DNA of 64,000 nt from Candidatus Endonucleibacter bathymodioli (lineage in GTDB: Bacteria; Pseudomonadota; Gammaproteobacteria; Pseudomonadales; Endozoicomonadaceae): contig JASXSV010000018.1 of the NCBI GenBank assembly GCA_030674915.1, positions 1-64,000 on the forward strand, in the 5' to 3' direction. A program made the translations under genes and the position numbers. The notes under the pieces were generated by a model, which searched no databases, had not been told where the DNA came from, and saw nothing but the letters and a program-made list of their open reading frames with translations. How positions within the stretch are numbered: the stretch's first letter is position 1; each line of letters opens with the position of its first letter. Positions 18,371 through 29,297 of the stretch are shown here, piece after piece.

Positions 18371-19660
18371 ATGGCCGACGAAGTAAGCGGTAAGGGTGAG
18401 GATAACGGTAAGTTGCTGTACTGCTCTTTTTGTGGAAAAAGTCAGCACGAGGTTCGCAAACTGATTGCAGGTCCGTCCGTTTTTGTCTGTAATGAATGTG
18501 TTGACTTGTGTAACGACATAATACTAGAGGAAATTCAGGACTCTGATGAGGAAGATGCTTCTAGTAAATTGCCTACTCCCAGAGAGATTAAGGATATTCT
18601 TGATGAGTATGTGATTGGACAGCCTGAGGCTAAAAAGATTCTTGCTGTTGCTGTTTATAATCATTACAAGCGTCTTCGCTATGGAGATAAAAATAACAGT
18701 GAAGTGGAGCTAGGTAAAAGTAATATTCTGATTATTGGTCCTACTGGTTGTGGGAAGACTTTGCTGGCGGAGACGTTGGCAAGGTTGCTGAATGTACCAT
18801 TTACCATTGCTGATGCCACTACGTTAACGGAAGCGGGATATGTAGGTGAAGATGTTGAGAATATTATTCAGAAGCTGTTACAAAAGTGTGATTATGATGT
18901 AGAAAAGGCTCAGAGGGGTATTGTTTACATTGACGAGATTGACAAAATTTCAAGAAAATCAGATAACCCTTCCATTACGCGAGATGTTTCTGGGGAGGGA
19001 GTGCAGCAGGCGCTTTTGAAGCTGATTGAAGGTACTATAGCTTCTGTTCCTCCTCAGGGGGGGCGGAAGCATCCTCAGCAGGAATTTTTGCAGGTCAATA
19101 CGTCTACTATTTTGTTTATCTGTGGCGGTGCTTTTGCTGGACTTGACAAGGTAATTAGAGAGCGTACAGATAAGTCTGGTATTGGTTTCTCTGCAGAAGT
19201 TAAGAGTAAGGAGAACAGTAAGGATTTGGGTGAGACTTTTAAGGAAGTTGAGCCAGAAGATTTGGTGAAGTTTGGTTTGATCCCTGAATTTGTTGGTCGT
19301 CTACCTGTATTGGCAACTTTGGAAGAGCTTAATGAGAGTGCGTTGGTTAGAATTCTTACTGAACCAAAAAATGCATTGACGAAGCAGTATCATAAGTTGT
19401 TCGAAATGGAAGGCGTGGACGTTGATTTCCGAAGCGATGCTCTTGAAGCGGTGGCCAAAAAAGCGATGAAGCGCAAGACTGGTGCGCGTGGGTTAAGGTC
19501 TATTCTTGAGTCTGTCTTGTTAAACTCTATGTATGATATTCCCTCACTGGAATCAGTCTCTAAAATTGTTGTCGACGCGGGAGTCATCAAGGGGGAATCT
19601 GAGCCGTTGTTGATTTATGAAAACATGGGTGCTCAGAAGGCTCTGCCAGATAAAGGGTGA
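18371..19660 (+). CDS. clpX: ATP-dependent Clp protease ATPase subunit
   Basis: AAA+ unfoldase that recognises substrates and feeds them to ClpP. 429 residues. N-terminal zinc domain with Cys18, Cys21, Cys40 and Cys43 (CSFC, CNEC); Walker A GPTGCGKT; Walker [11 protein letters not shown]; the pore-lining region with YVGEDVEN; sensor and C-terminal small domain ([14 protein letters not shown]). Upstream ATG with AGGG ten bases before. A repeat copy with a variable 7-bp array lies 170 bp ahead of the start. Confidence 0.97.
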   Translation: MADEVSGKGEDNGKLLYCSFCGKSQHEVRKLIAGPSVFVCNECVDLCNDIILEEIQDSDEEDASSKLPTPREIKDILDEYVIGQPEAKKILAVAVYNHYKRLRYGDKNNSEVELGKSNILIIGPTGCGKTLLAETLARLLNVPFTIADATTLTEAGYVGEDVENIIQKLLQKCDYDVEKAQRGIVYIDEIDKISRKSDNPSITRDVSGEGVQQALLKLIEGTIASVPPQGGRKHPQQEFLQVNTSTILFICGGAFAGLDKVIRERTDKSGIGFSAEVKSKENSKDLGETFKEVEPEDLVKFGLIPEFVGRLPVLATLEELNESALVRILTEPKNALTKQYHKLFEMEGVDVDFRSDALEAVAKKAMKRKTGARGLRSILESVLLNSMYDIPSLESVSKIVVDAGVIKGESEPLLIYENMGAQKALPDKG

Positions 19661-20055
19661 TGTGCTCTTTTTTACGCTGGGTAGGGGATATGATTAATCG
19701 GTTCTGGTGTGGTTCTCTGTATGCTCGTGCTCAGAGTCTGCTAGGTTGTTGGCGGCTTTCATGCACTTCTTCTATCATCTGCAATTTGCAGGACTTGTAG
19801 GTTTCTATCGTGTGTCGTTGGCTAATATCTGCAGGAAACGTGTATAGTTTCTAAAACGCATAAGGCATCGTCGCTGCGTCTATCAGAGACCTCTGGTTAT
19901 TTTAGGTGTAAGTAGAATCATTCGGCAAACTTGAATATTTCTTGCAAACAGCACCTTTAGTAATAAGTGAGTCTCAATCTGTCCCTATCGAGTTTTAGCG
20001 CACTATTTTTTAGTATACTTCTTATTGATTATTACTCAATTTAGGAACAAGCCCC
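19661..20055. other. gap between clpX and fabI
   Basis: No gene seen. In pseudomonads lon follows clpX here; in this window lon lies further on and on the other strand, so this gap marks a rearrangement junction. The last 50 bp look like the fabI promoter region (a TATACT box near 20,015). Confidence 0.5.
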
Positions 20056-20853
20056 ATGGGATTTATGAGCGGAAAACGAGTTCTTATAGTTGGTGTCGCG
20101 AGCAAGCACTCGATTGCTGCTGGTATTGCTGAGGCTATGTACCGAGAAGGAGCAGATTTGGCTTTTACCTATCAGTCTGAAAGACTGAGGTCTCGGGTTG
20201 AGCAGTTTGCTGAAGGCTGGGGGTCATCTGCTGATCTCTGCTTTCCTTGCGATGTAACAAAAGATGATGAAGTAGAAGGGGTTTTCTCCGGTCTTAAGCG
20301 CAGTTGGGATGGCTTGGATGTGATCATTCATTCAGTGGGGTTTGCCCCAGGAGACCAATTAACTGGTGAATTTCATCAAGTGACTACCCGTGAAGGATTT
20401 CGGATTGCCCATGATATTAGCTCTTATAGCTTCATTGCTTTGGCTAAAGCGGGAGAAGCAATGATGGAGGGGCGTTCTGGCTCTTTACTGACTCTAACTT
20501 ATTTGGGGGCAGAGCGAACCATACCAAATTACAACGTTATGGGGCTTGCCAAAGCCAGTCTAGAGGCAAGCGTTCGATACCTTGCGAGCAGCATGGGTCC
20601 TAAGGGTATTCGTGTGAATGGTATTTCTGCCGGTCCCATTAAAACGTTGGCCGCCTCAGGCATTGCCAATTTTCGAAAGATGCTTTCTCATAACGAAGAG
20701 CGAGCTCCACTCAGGCGAAATGTCAGCCAGCTCGAAGTGGGTAATGTCTCTGCTTTTCTTAGTTCAGATCTAGCATCAGCTATTACCGGTGAGATTATAC
20801 ATGTTGATTGTGGCTTCAATATTACAGCTATGAGCTCTTTGGACTCTGAGTAG
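20056..20853 (+). CDS. fabI: enoyl-[acyl-carrier-protein] reductase [NADH]
   Basis: Last reduction step of each fatty-acid elongation cycle, in the cytosol. 265 residues. N-terminal [20 protein letters not shown] is the FabI cofactor-binding start. Active-site Tyr149, Tyr159 and Lys166 are present (YNVMGLAK, Y-x6-K). The [15 protein letters not shown] loop and the C-terminal [12 protein letters not shown] are typical. Start supported by TAGGAAC nine bases upstream and the family N-terminus. In P. aeruginosa fabI follows ppiD on the same strand; here the two converge. Confidence 0.96.
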   Translation: MGFMSGKRVLIVGVASKHSIAAGIAEAMYREGADLAFTYQSERLRSRVEQFAEGWGSSADLCFPCDVTKDDEVEGVFSGLKRSWDGLDVIIHSVGFAPGDQLTGEFHQVTTREGFRIAHDISSYSFIALAKAGEAMMEGRSGSLLTLTYLGAERTIPNYNVMGLAKASLEASVRYLASSMGPKGIRVNGISAGPIKTLAASGIANFRKMLSHNEERAPLRRNVSQLEVGNVSAFLSSDLASAITGEIIHVDCGFNITAMSSLDSE

Positions 20854-20873
20854 CTCGCAGCATGAGAGTTATT

Positions 20874-20897
20874 GAGGGGGCTGGCTTTGCCCCCGTC
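20874..20897. terminator. hairpin between fabI and ppiD
   Basis: GGGGGC, 7-nt loop, GCCCCC, without a long T run on either side. It may serve both convergent genes. Weak as an intrinsic terminator. Confidence 0.45.
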
Positions 20898-20938
20898 TAA
20901 CAACCTATGTAACAAAAAGCAAAGGGAATGCAGGGATG

Positions 20939-22849
20939 CTAGCTACCATTTTTATCTTTTAATCGAATATCCACGTTACCATCAGCCTTAAGTCCTTCTA
21001 AATATTCATTATAAATGTTTCTGCCCTTGTTTCTTGCAATGTACTGGTCTCGTGCTGCCATCATCTTTTGGTCAGAGTCTGTGTATTTTCCAGGATAAAC
21101 GGCAGACAATAAAACGATAGCTACATCTCCATTCAGTAACTCAGTGTATGCTAGCTCCGACTTGTCAGTGCCAGGGTAAGGCATCTTGAATGCCTTGGCG
21201 AGTATTTTATTGTCAATAGCAGGCTGCTTCCGATTTACCCCTTGTGTTTCGCTCCAGCTTAACCCAGCATTTTCCGCAACCTGTTTGGCATCACCAGATT
21301 TAATATTAGCTATTAGTTGTTCGGCTTGTTCCTTAAGTTGTTTCTGGGTTTTTTCACGTTTAATAGAGGAGATAATAGAAGACTTGACGTCATCTAAAGG
21401 GGTTAATTGCGACTCATGATACTCTTTGACTCTAAGTACCAGAGATACCTGTGGCGACAACTCAATAACCTCGCTATTTATCCTATCTACCAGTACATCT
21501 TTGCTAAAGGCAGCATCTATTATTTTCTTGTTGGCCGTAATGCCAGTACCGCCATTACGGTCAAATGCTGCGGTTGTTTTTATCGTCAGTCCCAACTGCT
21601 CAGAAGGTTGATTCAAATCCATGGCTTCAAAGCTTATATCTGCTAATTGTCGATTTCTTTCAAAAAATAGATGTTCCACCTCGCGAGATTCCAAAGAGCT
21701 GATAATACTGTCGCGTAATTCTTTAGCAGAAGGTAGTTCTTGATGAGCTCTTTCCGTTAGTTTTAAAATATGCAGGCCATAAGCGGTTTCAATTACCCCT
21801 GAAGTCTGACCTACTTTTAGGCTAGCGACAGCGTGGTCAAACGCCTCCCCGTAGAATCCTTCTTCAATAAACCCCATGTTACCGCCTTTTTTTGCAGTAA
21901 CTAGGTCATCTGAGTACTCTTTCGCCAGCTTTTCGAAGTCAGCCTCTTTTTCTAGTTTTCTGATGACCTCATTGGCTCGTTCTTGAGCTTCTTCAGGTGT
22001 GCGTTTGCTGCCTGAGGCAATCAATATTGATGAAACCTTTTGTTTTTCTATAAAACTATTTTTCAGATCTGTAATACGAGCTTGATATTCACGATCAATA
22101 TCTTCGTCAGATATATTCATAGTATCTGCTAGTTCGGCTTTATTTAGCTCAATATAACTTACTATAACTTTTTCAGGAACTATAAATTGATCCTGGTTTT
22201 CATTATAGAATGACAAAGTCTCCTCATCAGAAATTGTCACAGTTTTTCTTACAGAGTCAGACGATAGCTTCAGCCAGGAAATATCCCTGGTTTGATTCTC
22301 AAGAGAGGCCAAACGTACCATGTCAGTAGTAGTGACAAATTCTGATGCAGAAAATCCTTCACGCAACTGGGCTAGTAGCTTTTCCTCACGCAGCATTTCT
22401 TTAAACTGTAATGGGGTCATGCCAATATTGCGAATCAATACTTTAAAACGAGTCTGATCAAAACGTCCTTCATTTTGAAACTCAGGCATGTTGACAATCA
22501 TACTATCCAAAACATCTTGCCCGATATCCATGTTTTGTTTTTGAGCATCTTGCAGCTGCAACGTGCGATCAATCAATGACTTCAAAACAGCCTCAGTGAA
22601 TACTTTCTCGTCTATCATAGAAGGGTCAAACTGATCACCCATTTGCCCCATCAGCATCCGTTTTTGTTGATCTAAAAACCTATACAGTTGTTCCTGGGTA
22701 ATATCTTGACCATTAACCGAAGCAACATTCGGATTACCACGATTAGGGCCTAATGTCTCCAGCCCTGTAATTGCCAACATAAAGGCAATAATGGCAATGA
22801 TAATAATCGTCACCCAGCTTTTTGCCTTGTCTCTCATCAATTGCAGCAT
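20939..22849 (-). CDS. ppiD: peptidyl-prolyl cis-trans isomerase D (periplasmic folding factor)
   Basis: Inner-membrane-anchored chaperone that helps proteins leaving the Sec translocon. About 636 residues from the ATG at 22,849 (MLQLMRDKAKSW, with GAGG upstream); a longer frame to 23,047 has no family match in its extra 66 residues. One N-terminal membrane helix (VTIIIIAIIAFMLAITGL), a SurA-like N-terminal region with NGQDITQEQLYRFLDQQ, and a parvulin domain (about 265-365; KEYSDDLVTAKKGGNMGF, GLHILKLTER) are followed by a C-terminal domain. Lies just downstream of hupB on the same strand, as in pseudomonads. Confidence 0.94.
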   Translation of the reverse strand: MLQLMRDKAKSWVTIIIIAIIAFMLAITGLETLGPNRGNPNVASVNGQDITQEQLYRFLDQQKRMLMGQMGDQFDPSMIDEKVFTEAVLKSLIDRTLQLQDAQKQNMDIGQDVLDSMIVNMPEFQNEGRFDQTRFKVLIRNIGMTPLQFKEMLREEKLLAQLREGFSASEFVTTTDMVRLASLENQTRDISWLKLSSDSVRKTVTISDEETLSFYNENQDQFIVPEKVIVSYIELNKAELADTMNISDEDIDREYQARITDLKNSFIEKQKVSSILIASGSKRTPEEAQERANEVIRKLEKEADFEKLAKEYSDDLVTAKKGGNMGFIEEGFYGEAFDHAVASLKVGQTSGVIETAYGLHILKLTERAHQELPSAKELRDSIISSLESREVEHLFFERNRQLADISFEAMDLNQPSEQLGLTIKTTAAFDRNGGTGITANKKIIDAAFSKDVLVDRINSEVIELSPQVSLVLRVKEYHESQLTPLDDVKSSIISSIKREKTQKQLKEQAEQLIANIKSGDAKQVAENAGLSWSETQGVNRKQPAIDNKILAKAFKMPYPGTDKSELAYTELLNGDVAIVLLSAVYPGKYTDSDQKMMAARDQYIARNKGRNIYNEYLEGLKADGNVDIRLKDKNGS

Positions 22850-23110
22850 ACAAACCTCAATACAGGCTCGCTTTCCAGATGAGTTCTGGTTTATCAAGCA
22901 GGCCTTATTACTCAGAGTAAAAAGAGCCACTTTGCTACCATACCGGCATAAAACGCCAGTAAAACAAAGAAGCTCCGATTCTAACAAAAAAAGCGCATCG
23001 GTTGATGCGCCCGAACGGAAATAAGTCAAGGTTAAGCATAGTACCAAGTCTTTATCTTTCCTATATCCTTATAGCAAAAGGGCACTTCTACCCAACTTTA
23101 CTGCACAAAG

Positions 23111-23383
23111 TCAGTTAACTGAATCTTTTAGTGCTTTACCAGCTTTGAAGCTAGGAATCTTAGCTGCAGCAATCTGAATCGGCTCACCCGTCTGCGGATT
23201 GCGACCTGTACGTGCTGCACGATCTTTCACAGAAAATGTTCCAAAACCAACCAGAACTACTTGTTCGCCAGCCTGCAATGCAGCAGTAACAGAAGCAATC
23301 ACAGCATCCAGCGCACGACCAGCACCTGCTTTCGGAATGTCCGCAGATGCCGCAATGGCATCAATTAGCTCAGACTTATTCAC
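23111..23383 (-). CDS. hupB: DNA-binding protein HU-beta
   Basis: Small nucleoid protein that bends DNA. 90 residues, the standard length. The HU signature is present: [20 protein letters not shown], then [15 protein letters not shown]. The start codon is GTG at 23,383, with AAGGGG eight bases before, and the second residue gives the family N-terminus [10 protein letters not shown]. Between lon and ppiD on the minus strand, the conserved order lon-hupB-ppiD. Confidence 0.96.
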   Translation of the reverse strand: MNKSELIDAIAASADIPKAGAGRALDAVIASVTAALQAGEQVVLVGFGTFSVKDRAARTGRNPQTGEPIQIAAAKIPSFKAGKALKDSVN

Positions 23384-24048
23384 TCTTTTCCCCTTCTTTG
23401 TAGGATGTTCTTCTTAGCTAAAATAGCTAAACAGATGTATCAATAATAGAAAACGCCTTAATATCAGCACCTAAACGAGCCATCTGCTATGCTGCTATGC
23501 TGCTAGATTTTAACTAAAAACACAAGTAACAGTCAGTGGCTTCTCATTCTTTTCGTTACTCTACACTAGCAAAGCCGTCGACACACACACTTTATCTAAA
23601 GATAGAGATTACTTTTACTGACAGCGTGCTATAAGAATATTCCATTTCTAGTTCATGTGCTAGCAAAGCACGACCCTAGCTAGCTTTAAGGAATAGCATC
23701 ATTAGACTCTTTAACCTGTTTTGACTTCTAGACTGCTGAATGAACGGCGCTATATCAGCTTCAATTGAGAGTGTGCCGAAGCCCAAGATCCTACGAGTAT
23801 TAGGTGATTTGAGTGAGTGAAGTCAATAGCTTCAGACATTCCATGGAACCTAGTATAATCCAGCATTGTTTTAAGGATTTACCATCAAACCTCGAAATCT
23901 ACCGATGACTATCAGCTAGTTTACACTATTTGACCCAATGATGGAGAATTTTTGGCAGTCTTCATTCACTACGATCAGGAAAAAGAGTTTTGAACAATAT
24001 GCGGACAATACCTCATGGCAGGAGAGTTTTACTCTCTTGCATGGGAAT
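23384..24048. other. long spacer between lon and hupB
   Basis: No gene seen. Holds a dispersed intergenic repeat copy at 23,761-23,856 (CTACGAGTATTAGGTGATTT, GAGTGAGTGAAGTCAATAGC). Spacers of this length between lon and hupB are longer than in most relatives. Confidence 0.6.
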
Positions 24049-24070
24049 CAGGGGGTGCCATAGCCCCCTT
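24049..24070 (-). terminator. hairpin after lon
   Basis: AGGGGG, TGCCATAG loop, CCCCCTT directly behind the lon stop codon. On the minus strand it lacks a long T run, so it is a moderate call. Confidence 0.5.
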
Positions 24071-24090
24071 CATCAAGACCATTTTGATGA

Positions 24091-26502
24091 TTAGTGGGTG
24101 TTAACTGCAGGAGACACCTTCTTAGTTTTCTTTACTTTAACAATGACAGGTGCTTCTGTTAAGGTATCTGGTTTGTATTGTAGGGCAATCTCCAGTACCT
24201 GGTCAATCCACTTTACCGGGATAATATCAAGATCTGCTTTAATATTGTCAGGTATCTCTTTCAAGTCTTTCCGATTGTCTTCCGGAATGATTACCGATTT
24301 AATACCGCCGCGGTGCGCCGCCAACAGTTTTTCTTTCAGGCCGCCAATAGCCAGCACCTGCCCTCTCAAGGTTATTTCCCCAGTCATGGCAACGTCCGCC
24401 TTGACCGGTACATTGGTTAACACTGAAACCAGTGCCGTACACATTCCGATACCTGCACTGGGCCCGTCTTTAGGTGTTGCTCCCTCAGGAACATGGATAT
24501 GCAAGTCATACTTCTCATGAAAATCATTAGGGATGTTGAATACTCCAGCCCGACTTCTTACTACTGTTAATGCCGCCTGAATTGATTCCTGCATAACATC
24601 ACCTAGCGACCCGGTTTTGGTAACTTGACCCTTGCCAGGGACAGCCGCCGCCTCAATAGTTAATAGCTCACCACCTACCTGAGTCCAAGCAAGTCCCGTC
24701 ACCTGCCCTACTCGATCATTCTTCTCGGCACAGCCATAGCTGTGCTTTCTAACGCCGAGGAAATATTCAAGATCGCTCTCAGTAACGTCAACATTTTTCG
24801 TATTATCCGTTAAGGCGCTATCTTTTACAGTTTTGCGACATATTTTGGCTATTTGTCGCTCCAGACTACGAACACCAGCCTCCCGAGAGTAATATCGAAT
24901 CACATCACGGACAGCATCTTTGTGGAAGGTTAGCTCACCAGCTTTGAGCCCATTGTTTTTTATTTGCTTGGGTATCAAGTAACGAGTTGCAATATTTACC
25001 TTTTCATCCTCTGTATACCCAGGAATGCGGATCACTTCCATTCTATCCAGCAAGGGTGCAGGAATATCCATTGAATTAGAAGTACAAACAAACATGACAT
25101 CAGAAAGATCATAATCAACTTCAAGATAGTGATCATTAAAACTACTATTCTGCTCTGGATCTAGGACTTCTAGCAATGCAGAGGCTGGATCACCGCGCAT
25201 ATCAGAACCCATCTTGTCAATTTCATCCAAAAGGAATAGTGGATTACGCACCTTGGCTTTTGCCATTTTCTGAATCAACTTGCCCGGCATTGAACCAATA
25301 TAAGTTCTGCGATGGCCTCTGATCTCAGCTTCATCACGCACACCACCCAAAGCCATCCTAATAAACTGTCGATTAGTTGCCCGGGCAATGGACTCTCCCA
25401 GAGAGGTCTTGCCTACACCAGGAGGTCCCACCAAGCAAAGAACTGGGCCTTTTAGTTTCTTAACCCGCTTTTGCACAGCAAGGTATTCTAAAATCCGCTC
25501 CTTTACTTCATCCAATCCATAATGGTCTGCTTCCAGAATATCCTGGGCCCCTTTCATATCGTGACGTAATTTACTGCGAGCTTTCCATGGTACACTAACC
25601 ATCCAGTCGATATAGCTCCTAACAACTGTTGCCTCAGCAGACATTGGAGACATCATCTTGAGCTTGTTTAGCTCAGACAAGACTTTCTCTTTGCCTTCTT
25701 TTGGCATGCCAGCAGCTTCTATTTTTTTCTTAAGTTTTTCCAGCTCATGCGGTGCTTCGTCCATATCACCCAGTTCTTTCTGGATAACTTTCATTTGTTC
25801 ATTTAAGTAGTATTCTCGCTGACTTTTCTCCATCTGCATCTTCACGCGACTGCGAATTTTCTTTTCTACCTGCAGAAAATCCATTTCCCCTTGCATAACG
25901 CCGATCAAATACTCTAACCGATCACCAATATTATCAATTTCAAGGACCTTCTGCTTGTCTTCAATCTTCATCGGCATATGGGCCGCAATTGTATCAACCA
26001 GCTTATCTTGATTAGAGATAGCGGATAATGAGGATAGAACCTCATTAGGTACCTTTTTGCTCAGACTAACATATTGTTCAAACTGAGATATCAAGGAGCG
26101 CATAAGCGCTTTTGACTCATGTTCGCTCAGAGATTCGCTTTCTTCACTATAAACCGAAGCAAAAATGTCATCTCCGTGCGTAACCAGTGACTTGATAACC
26201 ACTCTACCCTCGCCTTCAACTAATACCTTAACAGTTCCATCTGGGAGCTTAAGCAGTTGCAGAATCGTGGCAACGGTTCCTACCTGAAACAGATCTGACT
26301 CTTTTGGATCATCAATCTGTACATTTTTCTGAGCAACTAGTAAGATCTTTTTATTGTCAGACATTGCCGCATCAAGTGCACGAATAGACTTCTCTCTCCC
26401 CACAAACAGAGGAATAACCATATACGGATAAACAACAACATCACGCAACGGTAGCAAAGGAAGCACAGAGGCATTGGACGAATTCAAGGTTTTATTATCC
26501 AT
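24091..26502 (-). CDS. lon: ATP-dependent protease La
   Basis: Cytosolic AAA+ serine protease degrading damaged and regulatory proteins. 803 residues. N-terminal LON domain (PLLPLRDVVVYPYMVIPLFV), coiled middle, Walker A GPPGVGKT, Walker B NPLFLLDEIDKM, and the C-terminal protease domain with the catalytic Ser in PKDGPSAGIG and Lys in GGLKEKLLAAHRGG. Complete and normal in length. ATG start with AAGGGG ten bases upstream. Gene order lon-hupB-ppiD is conserved but the block is inverted relative to tig-clpP-clpX. Confidence 0.97.
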   Translation of the reverse strand: MDNKTLNSSNASVLPLLPLRDVVVYPYMVIPLFVGREKSIRALDAAMSDNKKILLVAQKNVQIDDPKESDLFQVGTVATILQLLKLPDGTVKVLVEGEGRVVIKSLVTHGDDIFASVYSEESESLSEHESKALMRSLISQFEQYVSLSKKVPNEVLSSLSAISNQDKLVDTIAAHMPMKIEDKQKVLEIDNIGDRLEYLIGVMQGEMDFLQVEKKIRSRVKMQMEKSQREYYLNEQMKVIQKELGDMDEAPHELEKLKKKIEAAGMPKEGKEKVLSELNKLKMMSPMSAEATVVRSYIDWMVSVPWKARSKLRHDMKGAQDILEADHYGLDEVKERILEYLAVQKRVKKLKGPVLCLVGPPGVGKTSLGESIARATNRQFIRMALGGVRDEAEIRGHRRTYIGSMPGKLIQKMAKAKVRNPLFLLDEIDKMGSDMRGDPASALLEVLDPEQNSSFNDHYLEVDYDLSDVMFVCTSNSMDIPAPLLDRMEVIRIPGYTEDEKVNIATRYLIPKQIKNNGLKAGELTFHKDAVRDVIRYYSREAGVRSLERQIAKICRKTVKDSALTDNTKNVDVTESDLEYFLGVRKHSYGCAEKNDRVGQVTGLAWTQVGGELLTIEAAAVPGKGQVTKTGSLGDVMQESIQAALTVVRSRAGVFNIPNDFHEKYDLHIHVPEGATPKDGPSAGIGMCTALVSVLTNVPVKADVAMTGEITLRGQVLAIGGLKEKLLAAHRGGIKSVIIPEDNRKDLKEIPDNIKADLDIIPVKWIDQVLEIALQYKPDTLTEAPVIVKVKKTKKVSPAVNTH

Positions 26503-26864
26503 AGCTAAAGCCCCTTATTACAATATTGTAGACAGACCAAAATAGGCCGAATTATTAAACTGAGCGTTTATTTACTTAGGCCCAGCAGCCATAAGCGTAA
26601 GCAGACATTATCTCCACTCTGTCAAGACTGGATTACACCAAAGAGCACTCCGCAATAAGCGAAACCCCATAACTATAAGATGCGTCTATTCACAAAAAAA
26701 AACAAGAGTGGTACATCATTGGAACACTCTTTTTCTATTTAGTTCCTGGTTATTAAAAAACAAAATAGTATTTCCATGTCTGCGCCAAGATCAGAGATAA
26801 TTTCAAAAAAAACAAAGTAATGATGGATGTAAACAAGCAATCAATCAAGCGACATTACTGTCTA

Positions 26865-26955
26865 TACCTGTTACCAATTACGGTGTGCAAACGAACGTAC
26901 CCCCATGAGTCTATGGGTGGGCGGTGATTAGGGTGCGATAGCAGTCACAACCTGC
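26865..26955 (+). repeat. dispersed intergenic repeat copy (diverged)
   Basis: Landmarks TTACCAATTACGGTGTGC, CGAACGTACCCCCATGAGTC, AGCAGTCACAACCTGC. Upstream of lon. The rest of 26,503-26,864 shows no gene. Confidence 0.6.
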
Positions 26956-26959
26956 TTTT

Positions 26960-27180
26960 TTGGATTTTCTAAATGTTTTGTCCCGTACATAGATCTATAC
27001 AGGGTCATAGACAATTTGGAATCACCTCACCTAGCTGTTCAAAACTGTAATCATAGTCAGCGAAAAAGCGCTTTATACGGCGATAACTGGCCTTGATGTC
27101 GCCTTTATCTGAAACTCCGCGGCTACACGGTACAAGCTGGTGGAACTGTTCACGCAGAAGGCAAGTATAAACTGTGTTAT
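26960..27180 (-). pseudogene. IS4-type transposase N-terminal remnant
   Basis: The minus strand reads LREQFHQLVPCSRGV, then ASYRRIKRFFADYDYSFEQL, resembling the LREQFHxL and YRRIxRFF segments of IS4-family transposases. A decayed DRTNWKxxK-like stretch follows across a stop. Only a fragment is present. Confidence 0.5.
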
Positions 27181-27335
27181 AAATGTGATCCGCCCTTGAC
27201 TATTCTGGGGGACAGACTGTTCAGGTTGCCTTATGGGGTGAGGCTCACACTAACTATCCCTTGAAAACCAAGGGCTTCATATTTTTTGTTCCGTTCGGAG
27301 TATACCCTATTATATTGAGCGTGTGAGTATGCTAC

Positions 27336-27425
27336 AAACCAATGGAATCACATGATGCTACAAGCTGGTAGGTGATTTGGAGAGTGAGATTAGTCAATAG
27401 CCCGCACCTTAAAGGATAATAGGGT
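27336..27425 (+). repeat. dispersed intergenic repeat copy
   Basis: ACCAATGGAATCACATGATG, AAGCTGGTAGGTGATTTGG, GTCAATAGCCCGCACCTTAA. Lies just downstream of rsmJ. Confidence 0.65.
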
Positions 27426-27451
27426 ATGTAGTTGAAATAACTTGTAGACTG

Positions 27452-28339
27452 TTAGCTTGATTTTGGAATAGATTGTTTTACATAAACGTCAAAGCGATTA
27501 TTTTTCATTTTAATACAGGTCGTGGGCGTTATGTTGTTTAGTGGTGACGCATAACTGGGTCTTTTAACAACCACTCTATATTTTGCTGATTTCAAGGCGG
27601 GTGCTAATAAAGCATCAGCATCGTTATCTGCACCAACAAGCGATTGAAGAATTCTCATTTCTTTTTTCACAGTAGCAAGTTTCTCTTTGTGGGGATACAT
27701 AGGATCAAGGTACACTACATCAACTGCGTGAGCTAAGGACATATCACTAATACTTGACGCGTGCATCAGCTGCATATTGTGTGTTATATTTTTAATATCC
27801 TCATTGAGTTGAGCGAGCATTAAGCCTTCATCAAGTAAGGCGGCCACTATGGGCATTCGCTCCATTAGGGTTACTTTGCAGCCAAGGCATGCTAATACAA
27901 ACGCATCGCGTCCTAGTCCTGCGGTTGCATCAAGCACGTGAGGAGTGAAGCCGTGCTTTAAGCCGATAGCTTTGGCAATACTTTGTCTGCGACCACCGCC
28001 AAACTTTCTCCTGTGCGCAGCAGCCCCGTCAATTAAATCAACTTTAATGCCAGTGAGCTTAGGTTCATCTAATTTTCGTAATTCCAGTATGTGCTGATTT
28101 AAAACGAGTAAATACGTAAGGTGTGAGTACTGATAGCTAGTGACAACATCACCAATATAGGTAAGTTGCCATTTTTTTGCGATTTTTATTGCGCGCTCTT
28201 GATCAGTTGAGTCTACATAGGCAACAGCAATATGGGATAAACTATCATTATTCATTTGTAATGTCGTTTGGCCGTTCATCATGATATGTAAGTACTGAAT
28301 GCACAAATTCAAACCAAGGGGGTGAAGGCTCCAGAACAT
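27452..28339 (-). CDS. rsmJ: 16S rRNA m2G1516 methyltransferase
   Basis: SAM-dependent methyltransferase that modifies G1516 of 16S rRNA. Up to 295 residues. The RsmJ core is clear: [20 protein letters not shown], the SAM-binding [19 protein letters not shown], then [16 protein letters not shown], and [13 protein letters not shown] with the DPMYP catalytic motif. The start is uncertain: the first ATG (28,339) gives a longer N-terminus than the family, and ATG codons at 28,282 and 28,255 are also possible, none with a strong ribosome site. Confidence 0.92.
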   Translation of the reverse strand: MFWSLHPLGLNLCIQYLHIMMNGQTTLQMNNDSLSHIAVAYVDSTDQERAIKIAKKWQLTYIGDVVTSYQYSHLTYLLVLNQHILELRKLDEPKLTGIKVDLIDGAAAHRRKFGGGRRQSIAKAIGLKHGFTPHVLDATAGLGRDAFVLACLGCKVTLMERMPIVAALLDEGLMLAQLNEDIKNITHNMQLMHASSISDMSLAHAVDVVYLDPMYPHKEKLATVKKEMRILQSLVGADNDADALLAPALKSAKYRVVVKRPSYASPLNNITPTTCIKMKNNRFDVYVKQSIPKSS

Positions 28340-29297
28340 GGGGTGGGCGTTTTTTTTGCTGAATACTAGGGTTCATTTTTTACAATAATTTGGCATAAAC
28401 AGGCCGTAGTAGACGCAGGATAATTCAACTGGCAATGTAGATGAGCTTTTTCGTTATTAGGAAAGGTAGGCATATATACTAGTTACCATGGAATGTGGGT
28501 AGGCGACAAATAAGAGAATGCCCAGGAGCCTACTAACAGTAGGGATTGGGGGTGGGTAATAACCCCGTATTTTCAATGGGAATGAGATAATAAGTCAATA
28601 TGAGACTTTAGCATAATTAATGATTTTAACCACCGTCATTGAACTTTCTCATTTTGTAATCCGTTACGAAGCTTGTCATGGTATTTAACGCCAAATTATA
28701 GGATTATGCCCTTTTTATAGTACTTAAAATTGGTTTTTGGCGGACCTATCATGCAAAGGAGGATGGTTTAGTCACAATACGAGCACCAAAAACTTAGTGC
28801 CTTTGCGAATGATCACGGCAATTGAGTTTAGTCTATAAAATCGACCGATGATTAACCTAGCATCATGCTTATTTCTGGCCGCGGTTTTGAGCAGTACTCA
28901 GTTGATTTATTGTTTTATTGTTTTATTGACCTTGAAAGATTCCAGTGCTGGCTGAGCTTTAAATTATGGCTTATGTAGTTTTCTTTTCGCTGTTATTGCT
29001 CCCTCCTAAAGTATCATGTTGCAGTTATACAACCTAAAGTAGGTACTTGTTCATATGACAAAGTCAATCATTGAGTAAGCGACAAGACAGTTAATATCCA
29101 TTAGTCTTCGAGTGGTAGGTTTTTGAGGAGAGAGAGCAGCCAGTAACCCAGCACCATAGTGGGAGAGTGCCAGCAATAACGTTGAACCTAGACACAGCTT
29201 GTCAAAAAAATCTATGCTAACTTGCGGAATTACGTCATTTCTGTAATATTAAAAGATCATATAGTTTCGTTAACATATTATTAAAATAAGAAAAATA
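28340..29297. other. long spacer with two dispersed repeat copies
   Basis: No gene seen. Repeat copies at 28,476-28,590 (TAGTTACCATGGAATGTGGG, GGCGACAAATAAGAGAATGC) and 29,072-29,172 (GTAAGCGACAAGACAG, CTTCGAGTGGTAGGTTTTTG). The remainder (28,600-29,060) shows nothing recognisable. The last 60 bp before xerD are very AT-rich. Confidence 0.6.

Noticed and set aside
22850..23047. A 66-codon N-terminal extension of PpiD.
   Set aside because: The ATG at 22,849 has a ribosome site and gives the family N-terminus. The extension has no matching features.
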